Shown here: positions 27,382-36,779 of the stretch, piece after piece
Layout of the letters: the number at the start of each line of letters is the position of its first letter
Numbering within the stretch: position 1 is the stretch's first letter
From: an uncultured beta proteobacterium
Lineage (GTDB): Bacteria; Pseudomonadota; Gammaproteobacteria; Burkholderiales; Burkholderiaceae_C
Direction of reading: 5' to 3'
Length of the DNA: 64,000 nt
Assembly: GCA_903823025.1 (NCBI GenBank)
Contig: CAIJRK010000069.1
Location: 1-64,000, forward strand
Position numbers and translations under genes: made by a program
The notes under the pieces: model-generated
What the model was told of the DNA's origin: nothing
Database searches by the model: none
What the model saw: only the letters and a program-made list of their open reading frames with translations

Positions 27382-30348
27382 TTAAATGAGCGTGGCGGCA
27401 TGGGCGCGCACAAATGCCTCAAATTGGTCAGCGGGCAGGGGTTTGCTGTAGAGATAGCCTTGCACTTCATCACATCCTTGCTCGCGCAAAAAGGCCAGTT
27501 GCCCCGTCGTCTCGACCCCTTCGGCAATGGTTTTAAAGCCCAGGCTGTGTGCCAGCGCAATGATGGCGCCCACGATGGCTTTGTCGTCCAAATCATCGGT
27601 GATGTCACGCACAAAAGACTGGTCAATCTTGAGTTTGTAGGCCTGAAACCGCTTGAGGTAATTGAGCGACGAGTAGCCGGTGCCAAAGTCGTCAATCGAC
27701 ATGCGCACACCGTGCTGATTGAGGTTGTTCATCACCTCAATGGCGCCCAGCGGGTCGGTCATGGCGACGCCTTCGGTCAGCTCCAACTCCAGGTATTGCG
27801 GCAACAAATCAGCATCCAGCAGCACTTGCGTGACCATCTGGAGCAGATTTTCATGGCTAAACTGCACCGCCGAGAGGTTGACGGCGACCTGCTGCAAAGG
27901 CAGTTGGGCGTCCAGCCAGACCCGCATTTGCCGGGTGGCCGTGCGCAGCACCCATTCACCAATGGGCAAAATCAGGCCACTGTCTTCGGCCACCGGAATG
28001 AATTCAGCGGGCGACACGTTGCCCAGCACAGGATGCTGCCAGCGCAGCAAGGCCTCCATCCCGATCACCCGGCCATCGTGCAATGACACCTGCGGCTGGT
28101 ACACCAAGTGCAATTGCTGCAAATCCAGCGCATGACGCAACCCGTTTTCAAGTTGCAGCGTGCGCGACGATTGCGACTGCATCTCCGGGGTAAAAAAGCG
28201 GTAGGTGTTACGCCCGGCTTGTTTGGCGCGGTACATGGCGGTGTCGGCACTCATCGACAGGCTCTCAAAAGAGTCACCGTCCATCGGATAAAGGGCAATG
28301 CCGGTTGAGAAGGTCATGACCAACTCCTGCGGCTCAATCAAGTAGCGCTGCAGCGTCATTTCTTGCACTTTGTCAGCAATATGGGCGGCGCCCAACGCAT
28401 CGACACCGGGACACAGCAGCACAAACTCGTCACCCCCGACGCGGCACACCGTGTCAACCTCGCGCAGTACGGACTTCAACCGTTGGGCGACTTGAATCAG
28501 CAGCTCATCGCCCAACTGATGCCCCAAGGAGTCATTCACGTTTTTGAAGCGATCCAAGTCCATAAACATCAGCGCCAGCCCTTCGCCATGGCGCTGGGCA
28601 TGAACCAGGGCGCTGTCCACCCGGGTACGCAGCAAGCGTCGATTGGGCAGGCCGGTCAGCGGGTCAAAGTCAACCAAGCGGCGAATATGGGCTTCATCTT
28701 TTTTGAGTTTGCTGATGTCACGGCCCACGGAGACGTAGTTGGCGACAGCGCCGCTACTGTCACGCAACACACTGATGGAAAGCTGCTCCGGGTAGAGCGT
28801 CCCGTCCTTATGGCAATTCCAGATTTCACCCTCCCACTGCCCGCGTGCATGGACAACTTCCCAGACTTGCCTGAAGAAGTCCGTATCGTGCCGTCCCGAA
28901 GAAAGCAGACTCGGATTACGACCCAGCACCTCCGCCTCGCTGTAACCGGTAATCCGGACAAAAGCCTGGTTCACACGCAAAATTCGGCGCTGGCTGTCCG
29001 TGATCATGATGGCTTCACTGCCTTGCTCAAACACCTTGGCCGCCAGTTGCAACTGCAGCTCGGCTTGCTTGCGATCAATGGCAATCGCGGTGAAATGGGC
29101 GGCCATCTCAATCAACTCAAGCGCCTGTGGTTGCGGCATGGCCGGTATGGTGTGATAAATCGCAAAGGTGCCCATGACCTGATTCATGCCGGAGCGAATG
29201 GGTTCAGACCAACAAGCGGCCAACCCGGCGCGTTGCGCCAAATCCTTGAAATCAGCCCAATAAGGATGATGGGCAATATCACCCACCACCACCCGCTGAC
29301 CGGTAAAAGCGGCGGTGCCACAAGAGCCGGCCGCCGCGCTGATTTGCAGGCCGTCAATCGCCTTGTTGTAAAAATCAGGCAGATGTGGGGCGGCCCCCAG
29401 GTGAAGCCGCTGACCTGCGGCATCCAGCAACAAAATGGAACACAGCGCACCCGGCATGGCCTCTTCAATCTTGACCACAAAGTCGTTGAGCACCTGCGTT
29501 AACGGGCGTGCGCTGGTGAGGCGCTCCAGCATAAAGGCACGCAAGGCATCTATTTGTTGGGTGTGCACGCGGTGCGCCAAGTCCAGCGCACGGGCGGCCT
29601 CGCGGTCAAAATTGCGCAGGGCATAGTCGATATCGGAGGCGACCTCAAGTAACAAGTGTTGCACCGGCTGATCAAATGCGTGCGGCTCTGCGGCATGAAC
29701 ATGGAGAGCGCCCATCACGATCCCCTGCCGATGCAAGGGCAGGGCCGCCAATGCCGCCCAGCCAAACTTGATGCCCAACGGGTGCCAAAGGGCCGTCGCG
29801 GGGTCGTTCAAATAGTCCTGACACCAAAAGGGTTGATCACGGCGTATGGTCTCGCTCACCGGGCCTTGACCCAAGGCGTCGCTGGCTTGCATCGCCAGGT
29901 GAACGTCTTTCAGGCAGTCCACGCCTACCCCGTAAGAGGCCACGGGCTTGATGCGTTGGTCTTGCGGGTCCAGCAAACCGATCCAGGCCATCTTCATGCC
30001 ACCGTGTTCGACCACTGCCCGGCATATTTTGTCCAGCAACGCCTGTTCGCTGTCACAACGAACAATGGCTTGATTACAGTCACTGAGCGCTGAATAAAGT
30101 TGCGCCAGTCGCTGAAGCTTGGCGCCAACCGCCTGATGCGAGGCGGCTGTTTGCCGACCCTGACGCTGCATTTGAGCCAGCCAACCCAATAAACCTATAC
30201 CCAGCGCAACAAAAGTCACTTGCAGCCACACAGCATTTTTTTCGGCGCGGTCAGCTGCTAAAAAAAACACAAGCATCAGCACGCACACGAGAACCGTCGC
30301 AATCCTTAAATTGAATGAAAAAGAGGAGGGTGGAGGAGGCGAAGACAT
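27382..30348 (-). CDS. Membrane GAF-GAF-PAS-GGDEF-EAL cyclic-di-GMP signalling protein
   Basis: A 988-residue sensor. Two hydrophobic helices (about 12-65) anchor it. Two GAF domains (about 85-245 and 265-420) and a PAS domain (about 425-545) come next, then GGDEF (about 555-715) and EAL (about 735-980). The cyclase motif GGDEF is intact, and an RxxD inhibitory site lies five residues before it (REVD). The phosphodiesterase motif is EALLRW. It could both make and break c-di-GMP. It is on the same strand as, and 113 bp upstream of, the tubulin-like gene, so shared transcription is possible but not shown. Confidence 0.93.
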   Translation of the reverse strand: MSSPPPPSSFSFNLRIATVLVCVLMLVFFLAADRAEKNAVWLQVTFVALGIGLLGWLAQMQRQGRQTAASHQAVGAKLQRLAQLYSALSDCNQAIVRCDSEQALLDKICRAVVEHGGMKMAWIGLLDPQDQRIKPVASYGVGVDCLKDVHLAMQASDALGQGPVSETIRRDQPFWCQDYLNDPATALWHPLGIKFGWAALAALPLHRQGIVMGALHVHAAEPHAFDQPVQHLLLEVASDIDYALRNFDREAARALDLAHRVHTQQIDALRAFMLERLTSARPLTQVLNDFVVKIEEAMPGALCSILLLDAAGQRLHLGAAPHLPDFYNKAIDGLQISAAAGSCGTAAFTGQRVVVGDIAHHPYWADFKDLAQRAGLAACWSEPIRSGMNQVMGTFAIYHTIPAMPQPQALELIEMAAHFTAIAIDRKQAELQLQLAAKVFEQGSEAIMITDSQRRILRVNQAFVRITGYSEAEVLGRNPSLLSSGRHDTDFFRQVWEVVHARGQWEGEIWNCHKDGTLYPEQLSISVLRDSSGAVANYVSVGRDISKLKKDEAHIRRLVDFDPLTGLPNRRLLRTRVDSALVHAQRHGEGLALMFMDLDRFKNVNDSLGHQLGDELLIQVAQRLKSVLREVDTVCRVGGDEFVLLCPGVDALGAAHIADKVQEMTLQRYLIEPQELVMTFSTGIALYPMDGDSFESLSMSADTAMYRAKQAGRNTYRFFTPEMQSQSSRTLQLENGLRHALDLQQLHLVYQPQVSLHDGRVIGMEALLRWQHPVLGNVSPAEFIPVAEDSGLILPIGEWVLRTATRQMRVWLDAQLPLQQVAVNLSAVQFSHENLLQMVTQVLLDADLLPQYLELELTEGVAMTDPLGAIEVMNNLNQHGVRMSIDDFGTGYSSLNYLKRFQAYKLKIDQSFVRDITDDLDDKAIVGAIIALAHSLGFKTIAEGVETTGQLAFLREQGCDEVQGYLYSKPLPADQFEAFVRAHAATLI

Positions 30349-30481
30349 GAAGGGCTTGGTTTTGAAAATGCCTGTTCATTATGTCCTTGTCAATTGACAA
30401 ACAGATGTAACTTATCCGGCATTATTTTCAATGACTAATGAATAAACGACACATCAAGGCGCCCCCCCTGCCAACAGTGCT

Positions 30482-32149
30482 TCAGCGTAACTGGCGCCGC
30501 AAAATCTTGCCTATATTGGATTTAGGCAACGGCTCATCACGAAACTCAACTTGTTTGGGCACCTTGTAAGCGGTCAGGTATTGTCGGCAATGTTCAATTA
30601 AATCGGTGGCCGTCAGCGTCAGATCACGCCTGACAACGATGATCTTGACGACCTCGCCCGACTTCTCATCGGGCACCCCAAGGGCCGCCACCTCTGAGAC
30701 GCCAGGGTGCAGCATCACCACCGCCTCAATCTGCGTCGGAAACACTTTGAAGCCCGAGACCACCATCATGTCTTTCTTGCGATCCGTCAGCGTGACATAG
30801 CCGCGCGCGTCCATCACCCCCATGTCGCCGGTGCGCAGCCAGCCTTCGGGCGTCAAGACCAGCGCCGTCTCATCGGGGCGCCGCCAGTAACACGGCATCA
30901 CTTGCGGACCTCGCACCGCGATCTCGCCAACCTCACCGATAGGCAGTACGCGCGCGTGCTCGTCCAGAATGGCGACCTGCGTGGACGGCAAGGGCAGGCC
31001 AATTGTGGCGTTCCAGTCTTGAGTCGTGAGCGGGTTAAAGGTCACGCCGGGTGAGGCTTCAGTCAATCCATAAGACTCGACGATAGGCACGCCCGTGGCT
31101 GTTTTCCAGCGATTTGCGACCGCCCGTTGCGTGGCCATGCCACCGGCTACGACCAGCTTGAGATGCGGCATCCGCACCTCGGAAAATTCAGGCGTCTCCA
31201 GCAGTGCCCGGTACAAGGTGTTGACGCCTATCAAAATCGTCACCGGGTACTTCTTGAGATCATGAATAAAAGCTGGCATATCTTTCGGATTCGTGATCAG
31301 AACAGTGTGTGCCCCGATTTTGAAAAAAACGAGGCTCGCCGTCAGGGCAAAGATGTGATAGAGCGGTAAGGGGCAAACCAGAACTTCTCGTCCTTCCTGT
31401 ACCTGCAGGGCCATCCAGGCAGCCAATTGCTGCAGATTCGCCACGACATTGCCATGCGTCAATACCGCGCCTTTAGACACGCCTGTTGTGCCGCCGGTGT
31501 ACTGCAAAAAAGCAATGTCGTCGTGTTTTAGCGGCACATGGTAGAGCGGCTGAGAACGCCCGGCTCGTAACGCGGCATTGAACCGGATGGCGCCTTCAAT
31601 GTGCCAGGCAGGCACCCTTTTCTTGACGTACTTGACGACGATATTGGTCATCAACTCCTTGACTACGGGCAACAAGTCGCCCACCTGAGTCGTGACGACG
31701 GTCAGCGTCAAAGTAGGGTGTGTTTGCAGCACTTGCTGCAGCGTGTGGGCAAAGTTCTCCAGCACCACAATGGCGACCACGTCAGCATCTAGGAGCTGCT
31801 CGGCCAACTCAGACGCCGTGTACTGCGGATTCACGTTAACGACCACCAAACCCGCGCGTAGAACACCTAACAAAGCGACCGGATATTGCAACAAATTAGG
31901 CAACATCAGAGCCACCCGATCACCCCGATTCAAACCCGGAATGTTTTGCAACCAAGCCGCAAAATTTCGGCTGTGCTGATCCAATTCAGCGTAGGAGATC
32001 GAAGCCCCTAAATTGGTGTAGGCGGGTAATTCAGAAAACTGGTCGCAACTGTGTCGCAGCACCTCTCTAAGCGAGGCGAACGCTTGCACATCGACCTCGG
32101 CGGGCACCCCTTTGGGATAATGCTGCAACCAGATTTTGTCCATGTTCAA
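30482..32149 (-). CDS. fadD: Long-chain fatty acid-CoA ligase
   Basis: A 555-residue adenylate-forming enzyme that activates fatty acids to acyl-CoA for beta-oxidation. The P-loop YTGGTTGVSKGA, the ESYGLTEASP segment, the GWLRTGDMGVMD motif and the C-terminal Lys in LPKSNIGKILRR are all present. Length and sequence fit FadD. It is divergent from the chemoreceptor gene, with 187 bp between them. Confidence 0.93.
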   Translation of the reverse strand: MNMDKIWLQHYPKGVPAEVDVQAFASLREVLRHSCDQFSELPAYTNLGASISYAELDQHSRNFAAWLQNIPGLNRGDRVALMLPNLLQYPVALLGVLRAGLVVVNVNPQYTASELAEQLLDADVVAIVVLENFAHTLQQVLQTHPTLTLTVVTTQVGDLLPVVKELMTNIVVKYVKKRVPAWHIEGAIRFNAALRAGRSQPLYHVPLKHDDIAFLQYTGGTTGVSKGAVLTHGNVVANLQQLAAWMALQVQEGREVLVCPLPLYHIFALTASLVFFKIGAHTVLITNPKDMPAFIHDLKKYPVTILIGVNTLYRALLETPEFSEVRMPHLKLVVAGGMATQRAVANRWKTATGVPIVESYGLTEASPGVTFNPLTTQDWNATIGLPLPSTQVAILDEHARVLPIGEVGEIAVRGPQVMPCYWRRPDETALVLTPEGWLRTGDMGVMDARGYVTLTDRKKDMMVVSGFKVFPTQIEAVVMLHPGVSEVAALGVPDEKSGEVVKIIVVRRDLTLTATDLIEHCRQYLTAYKVPKQVEFRDEPLPKSNIGKILRRQLR

Positions 32150-32336
32150 GTCTAGAAAACCGCCTTTTTAGGCCCTTGATATTTCTCAAATTGACGCGGG
32201 CGCGCAACGCAAAAAATTGAATTCAGGATACGGTTAAGCTTTGCTGAAATTTTTATCAGCGCACAGGCAGATCCCAGTCTGTGAGACACCGCGAACACGC
32301 GGCTATCTCTACGTCTAATCATTAGGGAAAACACTT

Positions 32337-34259
32337 ATGTCTTTACTACATCGTCTCAATCTTTCCCAAAAATTTCTTATTCTTGGCTTCATCGCTTTGT
32401 GCATGGTGGCCTTGCCATCGGGGCTTTATTTCAAACGTATATTTTCTGAAATTGAGACCGCGCAGCGTGAGGCGCGTGGCAGTGGCTCGCTAGTGGCGCT
32501 GAACAAAGTGATTCAGCATTTGCAATCGCACCGGGGCATGTCCTCGGGCATGTTGAGCGGCAGCGAAGCCTTGGCCGCCCGTCGGCCCGCCATGCGCGAT
32601 AACGTGACCAAGGCGATGGATGCAGTCGAGGTCGAATTCAAAAAAGCCGAGGTCTCGCCAGCCACACAAACCCAGTGGAATGACTGGCGACAACGCTGGG
32701 TCACCCTGGAGCAAGGCGTTGCCAGTCGCCAGCTACCAGCCGCTGAAAGTACACGGCGCCACACCGAACTGATCCGTGGCGAGTTATTGGTCAGCGAGGC
32801 CTTGCTCGATGAATTCAGCCTGACCCTGGACCCCAACCTCGACACCTATTCGCTGATTCGCGCCTCCTTGATCAACATGCCCTGGTTGTCTGAAAACATG
32901 GGCATCATGCGTGCGCTGGGCAGCGGCTATTTGTCGCAAGGCTATTTACCCCCCGAAGGTCGGGCCGCTCTGCAAGCCCTGCAAAAGCGTGCGCTTGATG
33001 TGCAAGGCGAGATGTTTCGTAACCTTAAAAAAGCCAATGAAGCTAACCCTGGTTTGAAGACCATCCTGCAAGCCAAAGCCGAGACCGGGCGCGTCACCGT
33101 GGACCAAACGCTGGCCATGGCCGAGCGCGACTTGATTAACGCGGGCGCACTCAGCTTGCCCGCTACCGCTTACTTTGACGACTTCACCCACACCATTGAC
33201 GGCTTGTTTGAGTTCAACGCGCTGGCCATGAAAGCCCTGACCGACACGCTGCACGAGCGGGTCAGCGCCTTGCAACGCATGGGTTATCTGGTGCTGGCTC
33301 TGTTGTTGCTCGGTCTGGTGGCCTCACTGACGCTGGCTGTGGCGTTTGTGCGCAGCATTACCGGCCCGGTGCATGAGGCCGTTGAGGTCGCCCGTGCCGT
33401 AGCCGATGGCAATCTGCGAGTCCAAGTTCCGGTGCGCGGCAGCAATGAATTAGGCCAGTTAATGCAGGCCTTGACCGCCATGCGTGACAACTTGGCCCAA
33501 GTCGTGACGCAGGTCTTGCAAGGCTCGGAAAACGTCGCCACCGCCAGTGCACAAATCGCCCAGGGCAATACCGATCTGAGCAGCCGCACGGAAGAAGAAG
33601 CCAGTGCGCTGGAGCAAACCTCGGCGGCCATGGAGCAACTCGGCGCCACCGTCAACCAAAATGCCGACAACGCGCGCCAAGCCAACCAACTGGCACAAAG
33701 TGCCAGCACGGTGGCGGTGCAAGGGGGTGAGGTGATGGGACAAGTGGTGCTCACCATGAAAGACATTAACGTGTCGTCCCGGCGCATTGGCGACATCATC
33801 GGCGTGATTGATGGCATTGCTTTTCAGACCAACATTCTGGCCCTGAATGCGGCAGTAGAAGCGGCCCGCGCCGGTGAGCATGGCCGTGGTTTTGCGGTGG
33901 TTGCCAGTGAAGTACGGTCTTTGGCTGGGCGCAGCGCTGAAGCCGCCAAAGAAATTAAAAGCCTCATCGCAGCCAGCGTTGAGCGGGTGCAAGACGGCAC
34001 CCGTCTGGTCGATCAGGCCGGGGTCACGATGCAGGAAGTGGTGGCTTCCATCCGGCGCGTCAGCAGCATCGTGGCTGAGATCAGTGCTGCCAGTGCCGAG
34101 CAAAGCACCGGCGTGTCCCAGGTCGTAGAAGCTGTCTCACAAATGGACCAAACGACCCAACAAAATGCGGCGCTGGTCGAAGAAAGCGCCGCCGCCGCCG
34201 ACAGTTTGCGCGGTCAGGCCGAGCAACTGGTGCAGACCGTTTCAGTGTTCAAGCTTTGA
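32337..34259 (+). CDS. Methyl-accepting chemotaxis protein
   Basis: A 640-residue chemoreceptor. The first membrane helix is at about 12-33 and the second at about 315-337, bracketing a helical periplasmic sensing domain of about 280 residues. HAMP follows at about 338-390. The cytoplasmic coiled coil has the conserved hairpin IDGIAFQTNILALNAAVEAA (about 490-510), which contacts CheA and CheW. No C-terminal CheR pentapeptide is present; the protein ends VSVFKL. The ligand is unknown. Confidence 0.95.
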   Translation: MSLLHRLNLSQKFLILGFIALCMVALPSGLYFKRIFSEIETAQREARGSGSLVALNKVIQHLQSHRGMSSGMLSGSEALAARRPAMRDNVTKAMDAVEVEFKKAEVSPATQTQWNDWRQRWVTLEQGVASRQLPAAESTRRHTELIRGELLVSEALLDEFSLTLDPNLDTYSLIRASLINMPWLSENMGIMRALGSGYLSQGYLPPEGRAALQALQKRALDVQGEMFRNLKKANEANPGLKTILQAKAETGRVTVDQTLAMAERDLINAGALSLPATAYFDDFTHTIDGLFEFNALAMKALTDTLHERVSALQRMGYLVLALLLLGLVASLTLAVAFVRSITGPVHEAVEVARAVADGNLRVQVPVRGSNELGQLMQALTAMRDNLAQVVTQVLQGSENVATASAQIAQGNTDLSSRTEEEASALEQTSAAMEQLGATVNQNADNARQANQLAQSASTVAVQGGEVMGQVVLTMKDINVSSRRIGDIIGVIDGIAFQTNILALNAAVEAARAGEHGRGFAVVASEVRSLAGRSAEAAKEIKSLIAASVERVQDGTRLVDQAGVTMQEVVASIRRVSSIVAEISAASAEQSTGVSQVVEAVSQMDQTTQQNAALVEESAAAADSLRGQAEQLVQTVSVFKL

Positions 34260-34300
34260 GTTGAGTTACGTGGCGTGGCGTTGAACGCCGACATCCTCTA

Positions 34301-35164
34301 TCAGGCCTGGTCTTTGGCGGCTTGCAACAGGTCGCGGGTTTTAAGCGCTTCGTGCCGGGCGACAGCGGCAAAGTCGGCGCCACTGGCGGCATACAAAATA
34401 GCGCGTGACGAGTTGACGATGATCGGGGCGACAGTTTCGTCCCGGTCGCCATTGATGCTTTTCGTTCCGCGCCAGCCCGCTTTAACGGTCGCCACCGCAT
34501 CACCACCTTGCGCACCCACGCCGGGAATGAGCAGCGGCAAGGTCGGTGCAACGGCGCGCACGCGCTCAATTTCTGCCGGGTATGTGGCGCCCACGACTAG
34601 CCCCAATTGACCATTCAAATTCCAGGGGCCTTGCGCCAGCCGTGCCACATGCTCATACAACAACGGCGCGCCTTCAACGCTGGACAGCCGCTGAATCTGC
34701 AAATCGTCGCCGCCGGGGTTGGAGGTGCGGCACAACAAAAATGCGCCCTTGTCGTGGTACTTCAAATAAGGTTGCACCGAGTCAAAGCCCATGAAGGGCG
34801 AGAGCGTGACCGCGTCCGCGCCGTAACGCTCAAAGGCTTCAATCGCGTACTGCTCGGCGGTGCTGCCAATGTCGCCGCGCTTGGCGTCCAGGATGATCGG
34901 CACATGCGGAGCGCTTTGGCGCATGTGTGCCATCAAGCGCTCCAGCTGGTCTTCGGCGCGGTGCGCGGCAAAGTAGGCAATTTGCGGCTTGAAGGCAATG
35001 ACCAAATCGGCGGTGGCGTCCACAATGGCGGCGCAAAAGTCGTAAATCTTGCTGGCATCACCCCGGCTGGCAAGCGGGAATTTAGCAGGATCGGGGTCAA
35101 GACCCACGCACAACATCGAACCGTTTTGGCGCTCGGCGGCGCGCAGCATATCTAAAAATTTCAT
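34301..35164 (-). CDS. pyrF: Orotidine 5'-phosphate decarboxylase (type 2)
   Basis: A 287-residue type 2 OMP decarboxylase that makes UMP in the last step of pyrimidine synthesis. The CVGLDPDP strand near the N-terminus and the active-site [14 protein letters not shown] are present. The start at 35164 (MKFLDML) is the usual N-terminus; the upstream extension to 35200 has no support. It converges with the chemoreceptor gene, 41 bp away. Confidence 0.95.
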   Translation of the reverse strand: MKFLDMLRAAERQNGSMLCVGLDPDPAKFPLASRGDASKIYDFCAAIVDATADLVIAFKPQIAYFAAHRAEDQLERLMAHMRQSAPHVPIILDAKRGDIGSTAEQYAIEAFERYGADAVTLSPFMGFDSVQPYLKYHDKGAFLLCRTSNPGGDDLQIQRLSSVEGAPLLYEHVARLAQGPWNLNGQLGLVVGATYPAEIERVRAVAPTLPLLIPGVGAQGGDAVATVKAGWRGTKSINGDRDETVAPIIVNSSRAILYAASGADFAAVARHEALKTRDLLQAAKDQA

Positions 35165-35271
35165 GGCTGCATTGTAAGAAGCGCGGCCTCGAAGTCCCAA
35201 CGCCCTAAGACCCCGTTAAGACTGGCGCGCGAAGATAGGGACATCGACTCACTCCAACAAAGAGGTTCCCC

Positions 35272-35436
35272 ATGGATTCATCCCTTCGGTTATTTATCAC
35301 CCAATTCTCAGGCGTTGTATTGGCCACACTGGTGCCGGTCATCTTGATCGCCTTCATGTCCGTCCCCGTGACTTTGGGCGGACACAACCACGATATGTAT
35401 TCAGAAAATACGCCGGTGGCACAACACATGACCTAA
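35272..35436 (+). CDS. Small membrane protein, 54 residues
   Basis: An ATG at 35272 with an AGAGG ribosome-binding site 7 bp ahead opens a 54-codon frame. The predicted protein is one hydrophobic helix (about 13-34: SGVVLATLVPVILIAFMSVP) followed by a short His-, Asp- and Thr-containing tail ending QHMT. It lies between pyrF (divergent) and the formate/nitrite channel gene, 271 bp upstream of the latter on the same strand. No family or function is recognised. Good start signals and a clear helix support it as real. Confidence 0.6.
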   Translation: MDSSLRLFITQFSGVVLATLVPVILIAFMSVPVTLGGHNHDMYSENTPVAQHMT

Positions 35437-35707
35437 AGCGTTTGCAGCGTAGGCAGCCCCTTGCACCGAGCATTTCTGCCAACGCTTCTTGCGCCTTTCT
35501 TGCGCGGCAAGTCGCTTGTCTCGCGTTTCGGAAATAGATTCTTTTGTCTAAAGTTCGCATCTAAAACACAGTAATAAATAAGGCTCTCACGCTATTTTTA
35601 AATTAAGCTTCAGCGCAGAAAAATACCAACTGCCGCCGCTTTTCGGCCACATCGCCTGACAAAGCGAATGCGAGGATTGGCTATTTAAACGAGCAAAGAG
35701 GCTTCCT
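35437..35707. other. Intergenic region ahead of the formate/nitrite channel gene
   Basis: 271 bp with no supported gene. The middle (about 35540-35620) is AT-rich and probably carries the channel gene promoter. No FNR-type TTGAT-N4-ATCAA site was found by eye. Confidence 0.4.
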
Positions 35708-36520
35708 ATGTCCGAACTCTATGGGTCTGACGCTTATGCGCCGAGTGACGTGGCGCAGCGCATTGAAACCGTGGGCGTTGCCAAAGCACATTTGGCGACG
35801 TTGCCGCTGTTAATGCTGGGTTTGTTGGCCGGGGCGTTTATCGGCTTGGGTGCCTTGTTTTTTGTGCTGGTCAAATCAGACCCGACGCTGGGGTTTGCGG
35901 CTAGTTCGGTGCTGGGCGGACTGGTGTTTTCGCTGGGGCTGTTGCTGGTTGTTGTGGCCGGGGCAGAGCTGTTTACCGGCAACAATTTGCTGGCGATGGC
36001 GTGGGCTGACGGCAAAATCAGCAGCGCCGATGTGTTGCGTAACTGGGTGCTGGTGTGTGGCGCCAACTTTGTCGGAGCGGCCGGTTTGGCGGTGCTGGTG
36101 TATGCCAGTGGACACACGCACTTGAACGGCGGCGCCATTGGTCAGCAGGTGGTGAAGATGGCGTTGGCCAAGCAGAACCTGTCCCTTGAACAAGCTTTTT
36201 TCAGAGGTGTGCTGTGCAATGTGCTGGTTTGCATGGCCGTGTGGATGGCGATGGCCGGTCGCAGCGTGACCGACAAAATGGTGGCGATTGTGTTGCCGGT
36301 GAGTGCCTTTGTAGCAGCGGGTTTTGAGCACAGCATTGCCAATATGTACATCATGCCGCTGGCGATGCTGATCCAACACTTTGACCCCAGTGCAGCGGGC
36401 ACCGATTGGGTGACCTGGTCGGGCATGGCGGGTAATTTATTGCCGGTCATCGCGGGCAATCTGGTGGGCGGCAGTGTGTTGGTGGGCCTGGCTTATTACG
36501 TTATTTATCGGCGCTGTTGA
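35708..36520 (+). CDS. Formate/nitrite transporter (FocA/NirC family)
   Basis: A 270-residue inner-membrane channel with six hydrophobic helices. Family features are the N-terminal KAHLATLPLLMLGLLAG, the GAELFTGNN loop and the CNVLVCMAVWMA helix with GFEHSIANMY. The GNN and GFEHSIAN motifs mark the formate/nitrite family. Whether it moves formate, nitrite or hydrosulfide cannot be decided. A GAGG-like site lies just before the ATG. The ammonium channel gene follows on the same strand. Confidence 0.9.
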   Translation: MSELYGSDAYAPSDVAQRIETVGVAKAHLATLPLLMLGLLAGAFIGLGALFFVLVKSDPTLGFAASSVLGGLVFSLGLLLVVVAGAELFTGNNLLAMAWADGKISSADVLRNWVLVCGANFVGAAGLAVLVYASGHTHLNGGAIGQQVVKMALAKQNLSLEQAFFRGVLCNVLVCMAVWMAMAGRSVTDKMVAIVLPVSAFVAAGFEHSIANMYIMPLAMLIQHFDPSAAGTDWVTWSGMAGNLLPVIAGNLVGGSVLVGLAYYVIYRRC

Positions 36521-36680
36521 AGCCATTGGAAATGGCGCAGCATGTCGCCGCCATCAGCTGCTTCGGTCCGACATCCCGTCCAAACAAGTGGGCGCAAATC
36601 ATGGCTCTGGCGAACTGACCCAGTGGCGCTTGAGTCTTATTGGCGCGCTGTTATGCCCTGCTCAATGCACCAGCACCGAT

Positions 36681-36698
36681 TTGGCTCGATTTATGCTT
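36681..36698 (+). promoter_or_regulatory. Probable sigma-54 promoter of the ammonium channel gene
   Basis: TTGGCTCGATTTATGCTT has GG (36683-36684) and GC (36695-36696) separated by 10 bases, the rule for sigma-54 promoters. It is about 80 bp upstream of the amtB start. A TGCACCA half-site resembling NtrC targets lies about 15 bp upstream. Nitrogen control of amtB is well known in proteobacteria. Confidence 0.45.
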
Positions 36699-36779
36699 TA
36701 TCTCGGTGCGTTTTTGATTCACTCAAAATAAACGCACCAATTACAACCACCCCAACTCATTTCATTCTCAAAGGTTCAC

